Below are positions 33,540 through 42,900 of a stretch of DNA of 64,000 nucleotides, one piece after another. Numbering within the stretch: position 1 is the stretch's first letter; each line of letters opens with the position of its first letter. The notes under the pieces are model-generated. The model was not told the DNA's origin. It made no database searches and saw only the letters and a list, made by a program, of their open reading frames with translations. Location of the stretch: positions 235,863 to 299,862 of the forward strand of contig NZ_LMGY01000017.1 of NCBI RefSeq assembly GCF_001427585.1, in the 5' to 3' direction. The position numbers and the translations under genes are program-made. This DNA comes from Pseudoxanthomonas sp. Root630 (GTDB lineage: Bacteria > Pseudomonadota > Gammaproteobacteria > Xanthomonadales > Xanthomonadaceae).

Positions 33540-35330
33540 ATGTCCGCTTACAAGATCACCGAACACAAGTACGACATGGTCGTGGTGGGCGCCGGCGGCG
33601 CCGGCCTGCGCGCGACCTTCGGCCTGGCCGCCAAGGGCCTGCAGACCGTCTGTCTGACCAAGGTCTTCCCGACCCGCTCGCACACCGTGGCGGCGCAGGG
33701 CGGCATCTCCGCTGCGCTCGGCAACATGGGCGAAGACGACTGGCGCTACCACTTCTACGACACCATCAAGGGGTCGGACTGGCTGGGCGACCAGGACGCC
33801 ATCGAATACATGTGCCGCGAGGCCATCCCGGCCATCATCGAGCTGGAGCACTACGGCGTGCCGTTCTCGCGTACCGAGGAGGGCAAGATCTACCAGCGCC
33901 CGTTCGGTGGCATGACGACCAAGTACGGCGAAGGTCCGCCGGCACAGCGCACCTGCGCCGCGGCCGACCGTACCGGCCACGCGATGCTGCACACGCTGTA
34001 CCAGCAATCGCTGGCGCACGATGCGCGCTTCATGGTCGAGTACTTCGCGCTCGACCTGATCTTCGACGAGGAAGGCGCCTGCCGCGGCGTGCTCGCCCTG
34101 GACATGGCCACCGGCACGCTGCACCTGTTCCGCGCCCATGGCGTGGTGCTGGCCACTGGCGGCTACGGCCGTGCCTACTTCTCGGCGACGTCCGCGCACA
34201 CCTGCACCGGCGACGGCGGCGGCATGGTGATGCGTGCCGGCCTGCCGATGCAGGACATGGAGTTCGTGCAGTTCCACCCGACCGGCATCTACGGCGCGGG
34301 CTGCCTCATCACCGAGGGCGTGCGCGGCGAAGGCGGCATCCTGCGCAACAGCAACGGCGAGCGCTTCATGGAGCGCTACGCACCGCACTACAAGGATCTG
34401 GCGTCGCGCGACGTGGTCAGCCGTTCGATGACCATCGAGATCCGCGAAGGCCGCGGCGTGGGCGAGCACAAGGATCACATCCTGCTCGACCTGACCCACC
34501 TGGGCCCGGAAGTCATCAACGAGAAGCTGCCCGGCATCGCCGAGAGCGCCCACATCTTCGCCGGCGTGGACGTCACCAAGCAGCCGATCCCGGTCATTCC
34601 GACCGTGCACTACAACATGGGCGGCATCCCGACCAACTACCACGGCGAAGTGGTGCGCAAGGTCGGCGACAACCCGGATGCCGTCGTGCCCGGTCTGTAC
34701 GCCATCGGCGAAGCGGCCTGCGTGTCGGTGCACGGCGCCAACCGCCTGGGCTCGAACTCGCTGCTCGACCTGGTGGTGTTCGGCCGTGCGGTGGCCAACC
34801 GCTGCGCCGAGACCATCAAGAGCGGTGCCTCGCACAAGCCGCTCGCGGGCGATGCCTGCGACAAGGCGCTGTCGCACCTGGACAAGCTGCGCAACGCCAA
34901 CGGCGACACGCCGACCTCGGTGATCCGCGACAACATGCAGCGCACGATGCAGGCCGACGCCGCCGTCTTCCGCACCAGCAAGACGCTGAAGGAAGGCTGC
35001 GACAAGATGGCCGACATCTTCTCCAGCTTCCAGGACGTGAAGGTCAGCGACCGTTCGCTGATCTGGAACTCGGACCTGATCGAGACCTACGAGCTGCACA
35101 ACCTGCTGCTCAGTGCGGTCGCCACGATCAACTCGGCCGAACAGCGCCACGAGAGCCGCGGCGCGCACGCGCACGAGGACTTCCCGGAGCGCGACGACGT
35201 CAACTGGCAGAAGCACACGCTGGTCAATGTCGCCGAAGACGGCAAGTGCAGCTTCGATTTCCGCCCCGTGCACATGTACACGCTCAGCAAGGACGTGGAT
35301 GTGGTGCCGCCCAAGCCACGCGTTTACTGA
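33540..35330 (+). CDS. sdhA: Succinate dehydrogenase flavoprotein subunit
   Basis: This 596-residue catalytic subunit has the FAD motif [14 protein letters not shown] (about 11-24) and the flavinylation region [17 protein letters not shown] (His at about residue 45). Catalytic residues include the [15 protein letters not shown] region (about 248) and Arg in [16 protein letters not shown]. The C-terminus has the conserved [12 protein letters not shown] block. It oxidises succinate to fumarate and passes electrons to the SdhB clusters. Covalent FAD attachment depends on SdhE, encoded 1.2 kb downstream. Confidence 0.97.
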   Translation: MSAYKITEHKYDMVVVGAGGAGLRATFGLAAKGLQTVCLTKVFPTRSHTVAAQGGISAALGNMGEDDWRYHFYDTIKGSDWLGDQDAIEYMCREAIPAIIELEHYGVPFSRTEEGKIYQRPFGGMTTKYGEGPPAQRTCAAADRTGHAMLHTLYQQSLAHDARFMVEYFALDLIFDEEGACRGVLALDMATGTLHLFRAHGVVLATGGYGRAYFSATSAHTCTGDGGGMVMRAGLPMQDMEFVQFHPTGIYGAGCLITEGVRGEGGILRNSNGERFMERYAPHYKDLASRDVVSRSMTIEIREGRGVGEHKDHILLDLTHLGPEVINEKLPGIAESAHIFAGVDVTKQPIPVIPTVHYNMGGIPTNYHGEVVRKVGDNPDAVVPGLYAIGEAACVSVHGANRLGSNSLLDLVVFGRAVANRCAETIKSGASHKPLAGDACDKALSHLDKLRNANGDTPTSVIRDNMQRTMQADAAVFRTSKTLKEGCDKMADIFSSFQDVKVSDRSLIWNSDLIETYELHNLLLSAVATINSAEQRHESRGAHAHEDFPERDDVNWQKHTLVNVAEDGKCSFDFRPVHMYTLSKDVDVVPPKPRVY

Positions 35331-35348
35331 GCCCGGGAGACCTGACAC

Positions 35349-36131
35349 ATGGCCGAATTTTCGCTCCCGAAGAACTCGCGCGTCACCAAGGGCAAGCACT
35401 TCCCCGCGAAGGGCGCCAAGAACGTGCGCACCTTCAAGGTGTACCGCTGGAACCCGGACGACGGCGCCAATCCGCGCACCGACACGTACGAAGTCGACCT
35501 CGACAAGTGCGGCCCGATGGTCCTGGACGCGCTGATCAAGATCAAGAACGAGATCGATCCGACGCTGACGTTCCGCCGCTCGTGCCGCGAAGGTATCTGC
35601 GGCTCGTGCGCGATGAACATCGACGGCACCAATACGCTGGCCTGCACCAAGGCCATCGGCGATTGCGGCAAGGCGGAAGTGCCGATCTATCCGCTGCCGC
35701 ACATGGAGGTGGTGAAGGATCTGGTCCCCGACCTGACCCATTTCTACGCGCAGTACGCCTCGATCAAGCCCTGGATCCGCACGCAGACCCCGGCACCGCC
35801 GGACCGCGAGCGCCTGCAGTCGCCGGAAGACCGCAAGAAGCTGGACGGCCTGTACGAGTGCATCCTGTGCGCCTGCTGCTCGACCAGCTGCCCGAGCTAC
35901 TGGTGGAACGGCGAGCGCTACCTGGGCCCGGCGATCCTGCTGCAGGCTTACCGCTGGATCATCGATTCGCGCGACGAGGACACCGGTGCCCGCCTGGACG
36001 ATCTGGAAGATCCGTTCAAGCTCTACCGCTGCCACACCATCATGAACTGCGCGCGTACCTGTCCGAAGGGTCTGAACCCGGCGCTGGCGATCGCCGAGAT
36101 CAAGAAGCTGATGATGGCGCGTCGCGCCTGA
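35349..36131 (+). CDS. sdhB: Succinate dehydrogenase iron-sulfur subunit
   Basis: The 260-residue subunit binds three clusters: 2Fe-2S by CREGICGSC plus the later Cys of NTLAC (about 78-101), 4Fe-4S by [17 protein letters not shown] (about 175-191) and 3Fe-4S by the later CHTIMNC and [11 protein letters not shown] (about 222-239). The order and spacing are canonical. It links SdhA to the quinone site. It begins 18 nt after the sdhA stop. Confidence 0.97.
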   Translation: MAEFSLPKNSRVTKGKHFPAKGAKNVRTFKVYRWNPDDGANPRTDTYEVDLDKCGPMVLDALIKIKNEIDPTLTFRRSCREGICGSCAMNIDGTNTLACTKAIGDCGKAEVPIYPLPHMEVVKDLVPDLTHFYAQYASIKPWIRTQTPAPPDRERLQSPEDRKKLDGLYECILCACCSTSCPSYWWNGERYLGPAILLQAYRWIIDSRDEDTGARLDDLEDPFKLYRCHTIMNCARTCPKGLNPALAIAEIKKLMMARRA

Positions 36132-36135
36132 CCGC

Positions 36136-36567
36136 ATGAGCGACGCACCTGCCACGGCGATCCTCTGGCCCGCGGTGGCGATGGCCGGCCTGACCTTCCT
36201 CGTGTGGGTCAGGCTGTACCAGCTTCGCCTGGGTGAAATGACCCGCAAGCGCATCCATGCGCAGTCGCTGGCGAACGCCGCGGATTCGGTGCGCCTGCTG
36301 GGCGATACCCGTGCATCGGACAACTTCCGCAATCTGTTCGAACTTCCGGTGTTGTTTTACGCCGGTTCGCTGCTGGCCGCGCACCTCGGCATCTCGGATG
36401 CCGTGTCGCTCTCGCTGGCGTGGGCCTTCGTCGCGTTGCGTGCCGTGCACAGCCTGGTCCACTGCACCTACAACCACGTCATGACCCGTTTCGTCGCCTA
36501 TGCGCTGGCGACACTGGTGCTGATCGCGTTCTGGGTGCGACTCGCCTTCGCACTGGCGGCGGCATGA
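36136..36567 (+). CDS. MAPEG family membrane protein
   Basis: A 143-residue protein with four helices and the MAPEG pattern: [15 protein letters not shown] after helix 1, [17 protein letters not shown] (the conserved N-x-x-E-x-P motif, about 63-79), and [23 protein letters not shown] proteins include glutathione-dependent transferases and peroxidases, but bacterial members of this length are uncharacterised. It sits between sdhB (4 nt) and sdhE (4-nt overlap), so it is certainly in the complex II operon. Confidence 0.85.
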   Translation: MSDAPATAILWPAVAMAGLTFLVWVRLYQLRLGEMTRKRIHAQSLANAADSVRLLGDTRASDNFRNLFELPVLFYAGSLLAAHLGISDAVSLSLAWAFVALRAVHSLVHCTYNHVMTRFVAYALATLVLIAFWVRLAFALAAA

Positions 36568-36812
36568 GCGACGATCCGGAACTCAAGCGGATCCGCTGGC
36601 GTTGCCGACGCGGCATGCGCGAACTGGACCAACTGTTCGGTCGTTATCTCGACCGTAGTTGGGCGACCGAATCCGAGCCGCAGCGCGTTGTTTTCCTACG
36701 CCTGCTCGATTGCGAGGACGATAAGCTCTGGCGCTGGTTCATGGGCTACGAGCAATGTCCCGATGCCGAACTCGCCGCGCTGGTCGAACGGATCCGTCAA
36801 CTGCCGGCTTGA
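36564..36812 (+). CDS. sdhE: FAD assembly factor SdhE
   Basis: The 82-residue protein has the SdhE/YgfY core [19 protein letters not shown] (about 11-29), including the RGxxE motif needed for flavinylation of SdhA, and [13 protein letters not shown] near 55. It begins inside the MAPEG stop. The following gene overlaps its 3' end, as in E. coli ygfY-ygfX. Confidence 0.93.
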   Translation: MSDDPELKRIRWRCRRGMRELDQLFGRYLDRSWATESEPQRVVFLRLLDCEDDKLWRWFMGYEQCPDAELAALVERIRQLPA

Positions 36813-37218
36813 ATGGCGGCCCTCGCGCCTGCTGCAGGCGTGTCTGGTCATGTTGGGTCTGTCGGCGGCGGCCTCCCTGCTGATATGCGAAATGCCGCGC
36901 GCCTTCGCTTGGCCGGGCGCCGCACTGGCGCTCGCCCGCGGCCTGTGGCTTGCCCACGCCCATGGCGTCCGGCCCGTGCGGGCGTTCTGGTTCCCGGGCG
37001 ACGACCGGCTGCCCACCGTGGACGGCGAGCCCCTGCACGAGATGCGCCTCCGCTGGCGGGGGCCCTTGGCGTTCCTGCGCTGGCGGGAGTCGCCCGGCGG
37101 GCGCTGGCAACATGCGGCCTGGTGGCCGGATACGCTGCCGGCCCGCGCCCGGCGTGAACTGCGCCTTGCTGCGGGCGGCGGCGATGCTGGGCGACCGACG
37201 GGAGCGATGGCACCATAG
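36763..37218 (+). CDS. YgfX/CptA-like membrane protein
   Basis: A 151-residue protein with [18 protein letters not shown] entering two membrane helices (about 24-62), then a soluble tail with [14 protein letters not shown] and [20 protein letters not shown]. This matches the YgfX family, encoded after sdhE in many proteobacteria and proposed as the toxin-like partner of CptB/SdhE. The start is uncertain: the ATG at 36763 lies inside sdhE and is the last one upstream of the conserved LEWRPSR. No better start exists. Confidence 0.7.
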   Translation: MPNSPRWSNGSVNCRLEWRPSRLLQACLVMLGLSAAASLLICEMPRAFAWPGAALALARGLWLAHAHGVRPVRAFWFPGDDRLPTVDGEPLHEMRLRWRGPLAFLRWRESPGGRWQHAAWWPDTLPARARRELRLAAGGGDAGRPTGAMAP

Positions 37219-37224
37219 GGGTCT

Positions 37225-38464
37225 ATGTTCAAACCCATCCCCGTCGCCATCGGCCTGCGCTACCTCCGCGCCAAGCGCCGCAACGGTTTCATCTCCTTCA
37301 TCTCGCTGGCCTCGGTCGTGGGCATTGCCCTGGGCGTGATGATCCTGATCACCACGCTGTCGGTGATGAGCGGCTTCCAGCGCGAAATCCGCGACCGTTT
37401 GCTGCAGGCCACCGCGCACGCCACGGTGATGGGGGCGGGGGAGGCCATGCACGACTGGCCGCATGCGACCAGGATCGCGATGGACGATCCGCGCGTGGCG
37501 GGTGCGGCTCCCTTCATCCACGTGCAGGCGATGCTGACCGGCAACGCCGATCCGCAGGGCGCGCTGGTCACCGGCATCCTGCCGGGCGAGGAACCGAAGG
37601 TTTCCGTGATCGGCGACAAGATGAAGGCCGGCACGCTGGATTCGTTGAAGCCGGGCGAATTCCACATCCTGCTGGGCCAGGAGCTGGCGGCGTGGCTGCG
37701 CGTCGGCGTGGGCGACAGTGTCATGGTGACCACGAGCGAGCTGCAGAGCACCGCGTTCACCGTGTCTCCGCGCATCAAGCGCTTCACCGTTACTGGCATC
37801 TTCGCGGTCGGCCACAATGATGTGGACCGAAATCTCGCACTCGTCCACATGGGCGATCTGCAGCGTGTCCTACGCATGGGCGAGGGCGTGACCGGCGTAC
37901 GCCTGAAACTGCACGACATGTATCAATCGTGGGACGTGGCGCGCGACCTCGCGTTGCGCCTGCAAGGGCCTTACCGGATCAGCGACTGGACCAGCGAGAA
38001 CGCCAACCTCTACCACTCGCTGAAGATGGAGAAGACGGTGATGGGCATCCTGCTGTCCTTCATCATCCTGATGGGCGCGTTTTCGCTGGTGAACTCGCAG
38101 GTGATGCTGGTCACCGACAAGCAGGCCGACATCGCCATCCTGCGCACGCTCGGGCTTACGCCGCGCGGTGTGATGCAGGTCTTCATGGTCCAAGGCGTGC
38201 TGATCGGCGTGATGGGTACCGTGCTGGGCGTGATCGGTGGCATCCTGCTGACGATCAACCTCGAATACATCCTCGCGGCCATCGAGGCGGTGTTCAAGGT
38301 CACCCTGCTGCCGGCGGACGTCTACTACATCACCGGTCTGCCCTATGAGTTGGACGCGGGCGAAGTGGTGGTGATCGCGGCGGTCGCGCTGACGATGAGC
38401 TTCCTGGCCACGCTGTACCCCGCGTGGCGCGCCGCCCGCACCCAGCCTGCGGAGGCGCTGCGCT

Positions 38465-38472
<8 letters not shown>
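37225..38472 (+). CDS. lolC: Lipoprotein-releasing ABC transporter permease
   Basis: The 415-residue permease has one N-terminal helix (after [18 protein letters not shown]), a large periplasmic domain (about 50-270) and three C-terminal helices in an FtsX-type domain ([17 protein letters not shown] segment [17 protein letters not shown], about 302-318). With LolD it extracts mature lipoproteins from the inner membrane and hands them to LolA. Only one permease gene is present, suggesting a LolF-like homodimer, unless a second is elsewhere. Its end overlaps lolD by 8 nt. Confidence 0.93.
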
Positions 38473-39172
<700 letters not shown>

Positions 39173-39190
39173 TTGTCCTGTCTCGCGCCA

Positions 39191-39249
39191 CGCTGACGCC
39201 AGGCGCGTGGCGGTCGCAGCATCGTTTCGGTCGGAATGATCCGTCAGGC
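39191..39249 (-). repeat. attC 9, strongly decayed (distal end of array)
   Basis: CGCTGAC (39191-39197) and GTCAGGC (39243-39249) stand where the canonical GCCTAAC and GTTAGGC occur, 59 bp apart, and GGTCGGAATGAT fits GGCTTGAATGAA. The central stem has become GCGCCACGC/GCGTGGCG and may now act as the lolD terminator. Confidence 0.5.
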
Positions 39250-39591
39250 CTGGATGGTTTCCATCCAGGGTTCGCCCGCACCCTGCCGATACCAGTGCCG
39301 CCAACCATGGCGATAAGCGTGTTGGATGTAGGGGCCGCGAAGGATCCGTTCTTCGGATTGCGTGGATGATTCCGTGCCCAGCAGGTAGATGGCTGCCGAC
39401 CATGCGTTCACGACGTCGCCCGGCATGCGGGCGAGCTGCTGGTCCACCAGCGTGGCTGCTTGCTCCACGGACCGGGCCCTGACGAGGAAGCAGGTGTCAG
39501 GACCATCCGGCCCTCCCGTGGAGACGGCATCCGAGTCGTTGCCCCAGCGGACGACTTCGAACAGGGACATTGCGGGATCGGCGGGATGCAT
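39244..39591 (-). CDS. Integron cassette 9 protein, unknown
   Basis: A 115-residue soluble protein with no recognised domain; it has two Trp-rich parts (SLFEVVRWGNDSDA and YRHGWRHWYRQGAGEPW). The start at 39591 was chosen because an upstream in-frame ATG (39627) lies inside the neighbouring attC. Its stop is within its own decayed attC. It is the cassette farthest from attI, directly next to lolD, and its higher-GC codons resemble the host more than other cassettes, consistent with long residence. Confidence 0.6.
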   Translation of the reverse strand: MHPADPAMSLFEVVRWGNDSDAVSTGGPDGPDTCFLVRARSVEQAATLVDQQLARMPGDVVNAWSAAIYLLGTESSTQSEERILRGPYIQHAYRHGWRHWYRQGAGEPWMETIQA

Positions 39592-39615
39592 GGGTGAATC
39601 GCCCTGGCAGGTGGC

Positions 39616-39671
39616 TTCCAACGTCATGAGCCGGGCCGCGGAGCGGATCCGGCTCGCATGAATTGTCAGGC
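39616..39671 (-). repeat. attC 8, decayed
   Basis: TTCCAAC (39616-39622) and GTCAGGC (39665-39671) bound a 56-bp element with inverted GAGCCGG/CCGGCTC arms and a CGCGGAGCG centre; GCATGAATTG matches the right half of the intact copies. Confidence 0.65.
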
Positions 39672-39678
39672 CCGTAGC

Positions 39679-39971
39679 TCAGTGAGGGAGGCCTTTGCTG
39701 AAGGCTATCACCGTCATGGACAGACCCGCGCCGGATGCCAAGAGTGCTGCACCTGCCGTGCCAACAAGCGCGCCACCGTAAATCTGGTCGCCGACAGCTT
39801 GTCCCAGCCCCCCGCCTGTCTGGCATGCGCGAACATGACCCAACCAGCTCCGCCCAGCCCAAGCAGCACCGCACAAGGTACGAACGCTGGCGGGAATACC
39901 AACGAGGATACGATCGCCGAGAGCAGCGATGCCCCGCAGGTGATCCAGAATCTGGCGCTAGGGCTATCCAT
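39679..39971 (-). pseudogene. Integron cassette 8, frameshifted membrane protein
   Basis: The 5' part (from 39971) encodes ITCGASLLSAIVSSL and VPCAVLLGLGGAGWVMFAHA, one helix pair. The natural continuation (GGALVGTAGAALLASGAGLS, another helix, ending KGLPH at 39679) is in a different frame. The switch falls at a run of six C (plus strand, about 39811). Joined, they give a roughly 95-residue protein with three helices. Either the cassette has decayed or the homopolymer count is a sequencing error. Confidence 0.5.
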
Positions 39972-40028
39972 GGGGCGCGTGGTTGAGTTCAATCGCGACG
40001 TGGGTTCGGGTTGAATGGGCTGCTAGGA
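39969..40028 (-). repeat. attC 7, strongly decayed
   Basis: Inverted TTCAA/TTGAA arms (about 39988 and 40011) around GACGTGGGTTCGGG, followed by GAATGGGCTGCTAGGA, align with the right half of intact copies. The left half is barely recognisable, so the boundary is approximate. Confidence 0.45.
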
Positions 40029-40034
40029 GGCAAG

Positions 40035-40544
40035 CTAATCGTTTCCGCGTTCAACCGACAAAGTAAGCACTGATAGATCGGACAACTTACCCGGTACGGT
40101 GCCGCTCTTCTCCAGTCGCACGGTGACTTGAATGCGCTTGTCCGCGAGGAGTCGCAATGACGACGTCATCTCCGTTGGCCATTCGTGCTTGTTTATGCGA
40201 CGAATGAAAGCGCGACGCTCCGCTGAGTCTAGGCACTGGGCGACTCTGCTTGCGTTGTAGTTGCCAAACTCCCAGGAAGTGTTGGGTACCAAATAGGCGC
40301 AAAGCGCTTTCCCGGGGTCATAGTCAGCGTGCTGGCAATCGTGCGTCATGAGGGTGTTCGGTGCATCACCGCCCCAGCCACCGCGCAGTACCACGGCGCG
40401 ACTATGGCCAGTTTCTATAGTTGAAGCGAACGTGGCAATCTCAGTGCAGATCCTGTCTTGCCCTTTCGCGCCGCCGGTAGAACATGACGCCAGTACCGGA
40501 AGGATAAGCAGGGCGAGGTATTGAGTTCGCAACGATGTTTCCAC
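40035..40544 (-). CDS. Integron cassette 7 protein, putative lipoprotein
   Basis: With a GTG start at 40544 the 169-residue product has a lipoprotein signal (YLALLILPVLASC, Cys at about residue 21). A TTG four codons later is an alternative. The mature part contains three further Cys and motifs ALCAYLVPNTSWEFGNYNAS and RRAFIRRINKHEWP; no known family is recognised. Upstream in-frame codons lie in the attC and are not used. It would be anchored in the envelope and is transcribed leftward like the other cassettes. Confidence 0.6.
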   Translation of the reverse strand: METSLRTQYLALLILPVLASCSTGGAKGQDRICTEIATFASTIETGHSRAVVLRGGWGGDAPNTLMTHDCQHADYDPGKALCAYLVPNTSWEFGNYNASRVAQCLDSAERRAFIRRINKHEWPTEMTSSLRLLADKRIQVTVRLEKSGTVPGKLSDLSVLTLSVERGND

Positions 40545-40547
40545 GCC

Positions 40548-40607
40548 GGCTAATGCCTGAACCAAGCCGACCCGCGAAGCGGGTTCGGCTTGAATGAAGT
40601 ATTCGGC
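40548..40607 (-). repeat. attC 6
   Basis: 60 bp from GGCTAAT to ATTCGGC. The central AAGCCGACCCGCGAAGCGGG stem is intact and identical to the best copies, but both outer boxes carry substitutions. Confidence 0.85.
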
Positions 40608-40614
40608 GGAAGCT

Positions 40615-41061
40615 TCATGGTTGGCATGCAACATAGATGGATAGCACCTTGTCTCCTTGGTCCGGAATCTGGAGCCAGCAGTACAGATCTACGCCGTAGT
40701 ACTCGAAGAAGCGGCCTGTTTCTCGGTCCGTCCTAAGTGGTTCGCCATAAAGCCTCCGCATCTTGTCCAGACTGTCTCCTGGACACAGGCCCTTCGGTGT
40801 GCAGCCACTCGCACTACGGGTGAAGAGTCCCGCGACCACATCTCCGTCGAAGGACACGCGCACATTTGGATAGTTGTAGTGAAGCGGGAGGTAGTCTGGG
40901 ATACCTTCAGTGGTGTTCGGCTCTCCGAGCTTTGACCTCACCTGAGCAGGTGAATCGCCAATGGCGACACCGGCTATTGACACGTCGCTGGCAGGAATCA
41001 TGCCCACGCCTCCAGACTCGGGCGAGGCCGAAAGAAGAAACGAGAGCAGAAGTTCTTTCAT
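40615..41061 (-). CDS. Integron cassette 6 protein, putative secreted
   Basis: The 148-residue product begins MKELLLSFLLSASPESGG, a short signal-like sequence. The body has VAIGDSPAQVRSKLGEP and DSLDKMRRLYGEPLR. These two similar segments look like a duplicated SmpA/BamE-type or stress-response 'GD(S)..V...LG.P' repeat, a pattern common in periplasmic proteins. The two halves suggest an internal duplication. No specific family is claimed. The ATG is 4 nt after the attC core box GCTAGGC. Confidence 0.65.
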   Translation of the reverse strand: MKELLLSFLLSASPESGGVGMIPASDVSIAGVAIGDSPAQVRSKLGEPNTTEGIPDYLPLHYNYPNVRVSFDGDVVAGLFTRSASGCTPKGLCPGDSLDKMRRLYGEPLRTDRETGRFFEYYGVDLYCWLQIPDQGDKVLSIYVACQP

Positions 41062-41064
41062 GCT

Positions 41065-41124
41065 GCCTAGCGCCTGAAGTGAGCCGCCCCTCGAAGCAGG
41101 TTCGGCTTGATTGAATTATTGGAC
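41065..41124 (-). repeat. attC 5
   Basis: 60 bp, GCCTAGC to ATTGGAC. The stem is less perfect (GAGCCGCCCCTCGAAGCAGG) than in neighbours, and both boxes carry one or two changes. Confidence 0.8.
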
Positions 41125-41391
41125 GTCAGGCCGCAACGCCACAACCAAACTCTCTTTACAATGTTGATGATGCCAGGTGCTTGAACCCCTGGCGTGCGCT
41201 GAGATGAGAACGGTGGCTCGATCCGGCCCATGCCAGGGCACGTGAATCTCAATCTCTACCGGTTCACCCGACGGGTCGATAGAGCGTGAGAACGGTGCGC
41301 CGTCGGCTAGCCGTGAGAGCTCCGAGGGTGGAGGCATTGCCGCCTCGGCTAGCTCTTTGCTCAAGATGGAGTACGCATCTTTGGATTGCAT
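41116..41391 (-). CDS. Integron cassette 5 protein, unknown
   Basis: A 91-residue soluble product: an N-terminal helix (KDAYSILSKELAEAAMPP), then strands PVEIEIHVPWHGPDRATVLISA and a His/Cys cluster TWHHQHCKESLVVAL. Similar small proteins occur only as hypothetical cassette products as far as I can tell. The stop falls in the attC. Confidence 0.6.
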   Translation of the reverse strand: MQSKDAYSILSKELAEAAMPPPSELSRLADGAPFSRSIDPSGEPVEIEIHVPWHGPDRATVLISAHARGSSTWHHQHCKESLVVALRPDVQ

Positions 41392-41405
41392 GCTGTCTCT
41401 ATGGC

Positions 41406-41465
41406 GCCTAACGCCTGAATTAAGCCGACCCGCGAAGCGGCGTTGGCTTGAATGAATTGTTAGCC
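41406..41465 (-). repeat. attC 4
   Basis: 60 bp, GCCTAAC to GTTAGCC, with centre TAAGCCGACCCGCGAAGCGG. Right half reads CGTTGGCTTGAATGAATT. Confidence 0.88.
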
Positions 41466-42098
41466 AGACCTCTCAAGAACCAAGTCTCGCTCTTTGATCT
41501 TATTTTTGGCGATCGAAACAGCGTCTTCGCTGATCTTCTTGATCTCACTTGCAAGCTCATTCAGGTCTTTAAGGTTTGAGCGAAATTCTTCTTCTGACGC
41601 AGAATCTTGCAGAGCGAGAAACTGCTCTCGAAGAGAAGCCAGCGCCCGACTTATCATTAGTACGTCCAATGAAAGCTGCCACTCAGGGATGTCAAATACT
41701 GGCAATGCCATCAATGCGTGATGGGTGTCGGCCATGAGTGGCGGCGATATCTGGTCTATGTCTTCTTGTTCATTCGATTCATAGGCTTTGCATACGTCGA
41801 TGGCCAAGCGATGCGAGCGGGCCATAAGCGCCATGATCACTTCAAGCTTTTGCTTGTCTGCCTTTGCTTGCTTGTATTCTTCGAGTTTGCGGCTGTGCAT
41901 GTTCTGCTGCTTGGCTATCCAAGCAGCCGCGATGATTGCGAGGATGCTGCCGATGGCTTGGATCCACGCGGGCGCGGAATCTTTGGAAAGATCCAGTCTG
42001 TAACCCTGCATGTATGCAATGAGCGCAGCCGCAATGCCGGCTAGCGCGATAGCGGCAAGCGAGCGCGCTGTATTCTTGGTGGCGAGCTTAGATGCCAT
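41460..42098 (-). CDS. Integron cassette 4 protein, membrane-anchored coiled coil
   Basis: The 212-residue product has two N-terminal membrane helices (SLAAIALAGIAAALIAYM and WIQAIGSILAIIAAAWIA, about 13-62) and then an all-helical, Lys/Glu-rich cytoplasmic part with heptad-like repeats (KLEEYKQAKADKQKLEVIMA and ASEIKKISEDAVSIAKNKIK). GC content is visibly lower than in flanking genes. No known family. The layout resembles small membrane stress or phage-defence effectors, but nothing proves this. Confidence 0.68.
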   Translation of the reverse strand: MASKLATKNTARSLAAIALAGIAAALIAYMQGYRLDLSKDSAPAWIQAIGSILAIIAAAWIAKQQNMHSRKLEEYKQAKADKQKLEVIMALMARSHRLAIDVCKAYESNEQEDIDQISPPLMADTHHALMALPVFDIPEWQLSLDVLMISRALASLREQFLALQDSASEEEFRSNLKDLNELASEIKKISEDAVSIAKNKIKERDLVLERSG

Positions 42099-42104
42099 AA
42101 GTCT

Positions 42105-42164
42105 GGCTAACGCCTGAATTAAGCCGCGCCGCGAAGCGGTGTCGGCTTGAATGATTTGTTAGGC
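42105..42164 (-). repeat. attC 3
   Basis: 60 bp, GGCTAAC to GTTAGGC; centre AAGCCGCGCCGCGAAGCGGT. One mismatch in the left box. Confidence 0.88.
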
Positions 42165-42202
42165 CTCAGACCAAGATCTCGAAAGGCCCGGAACATGATG
42201 AT

Positions 42203-42451
42203 TTATACCTCTTGCTGAGGAGCAGCGAGCGCTCCGCCGTTGTAGATAAAATCTGCCGGAACCAGCCCGTCCACGGTGCTCTTAAGCTTGGTGCCATCTA
42301 TGGGTACGCGCACACTCGATCCGTCTGATCTGGCGAAAACTAAGAAGCATGAATCACCATCCCTAAGAACCTCGCGATTCTCAATGCGATGAACCCCGTC
42401 TCGTTCAACAACCACGAGCGCTTCGGGGAGATGATCGTTGCGATCTGTCAT
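42203..42451 (-). CDS. Integron cassette 3 protein, unknown
   Basis: An 82-residue product starting at the ATG 6 nt after the attC box (42451). It is beta-rich with repeated short strands (EALVVVERDGVHRIENREV and SCFLVFARSDGSSVRVPID). This suggests a small barrel, perhaps nucleic-acid or ligand binding; not assignable. In-frame codons upstream come from attC sequence. Confidence 0.6.
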   Translation of the reverse strand: MTDRNDHLPEALVVVERDGVHRIENREVLRDGDSCFLVFARSDGSSVRVPIDGTKLKSTVDGLVPADFIYNGGALAAPQQEV

Positions 42452-42456
42452 TAGAG

Positions 42457-42516
42457 GCCTAACGCCTGAATTAGGCCGACCCGCGAAGCGGGTTCGGCTT
42501 GAATGAATTGTTAGGC
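42457..42516 (-). repeat. attC 2
   Basis: 60 bp, GCCTAAC to GTTAGGC, centre CCGACCCGCGAAGCGGGTTC. Differs from attC 1 at two positions only. Confidence 0.92.
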
Positions 42517-42896
42517 GGCGCACCCCGAATGCGAGCCAACGCGGCATCTAACCACGGGGTGTCTTGATCAAAGCGCGTCGCCAGGGAAGCCATCGCGGTC
42601 TCAACGATGGCAAGCGATTCGTTGGTGCGCTCTGGCGTGGCAAGGCTGAGATGCTTGCGAACGTCAAAATCAGGCCAATGCAGCAGACCTACATTGAGAA
42701 GAACTCGGTACTCCGGCAGGGGTCGAACTTGCGGGCCAAGCTCCAGGACGATCTTTCCGACCCCGCCGAAGCTGAATCGGCTAGGGACAGAGCGACGTAC
42801 CTCGATCTCGATCGGGTCCCAGATGGGGAGCAATTGCTTGTAGAGCTCCCGATCATGCTCCCGGAGAGCAAGCTGAAAGTCGCGCAGATATGGCAT
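42471..42896 (-). CDS. Integron cassette 2 protein with attC-encoded tail
   Basis: A 141-residue soluble product; the central part is beta-rich (IEIEVRRSVPSRFSFGGVG and KIVLELGPQ). The last ~14 residues (NNSFKPNPLRGSA) are encoded by the attC site, a well-known outcome when a cassette gene lacks its own stop. The ATG lies 4 nt after GTTAGGCGG, which can double as an SD. No recognised family. Confidence 0.65.
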   Translation of the reverse strand: MPYLRDFQLALREHDRELYKQLLPIWDPIEIEVRRSVPSRFSFGGVGKIVLELGPQVRPLPEYRVLLNVGLLHWPDFDVRKHLSLATPERTNESLAIVETAMASLATRFDQDTPWLDAALARIRGAPPNNSFKPNPLRGSA

Positions 42897-42900
42897 AGCC

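Noticed and set aside
33812-36139. A 775-codon rightward frame overlapping sdhA and sdhB in another phase
   Set aside because: It is extremely Arg-rich, crosses the sdhA stop, and both real genes are clear.
33537-36332. A 931-codon leftward frame opposite sdhA and sdhB
   Set aside because: It spans two certain genes on the other strand plus their junction and encodes an Arg/Val/His-rich sequence without motifs.
39186-39213. GCGCCACGC/GCGTGGCG hairpin as a plain lolD terminator
   Set aside because: It lies within an element with attC-like boxes at the right spacing, so I list it as a decayed attC. A terminator role is not excluded, but there is no T-run.
39658-40014. A 118-codon rightward frame in cassette 8
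   Set aside because: All other cassettes read leftward. The frame starts inside one attC, ends in another and encodes no hydrophobic or conserved pattern, while the leftward frames give a plausible membrane protein with one frameshift.
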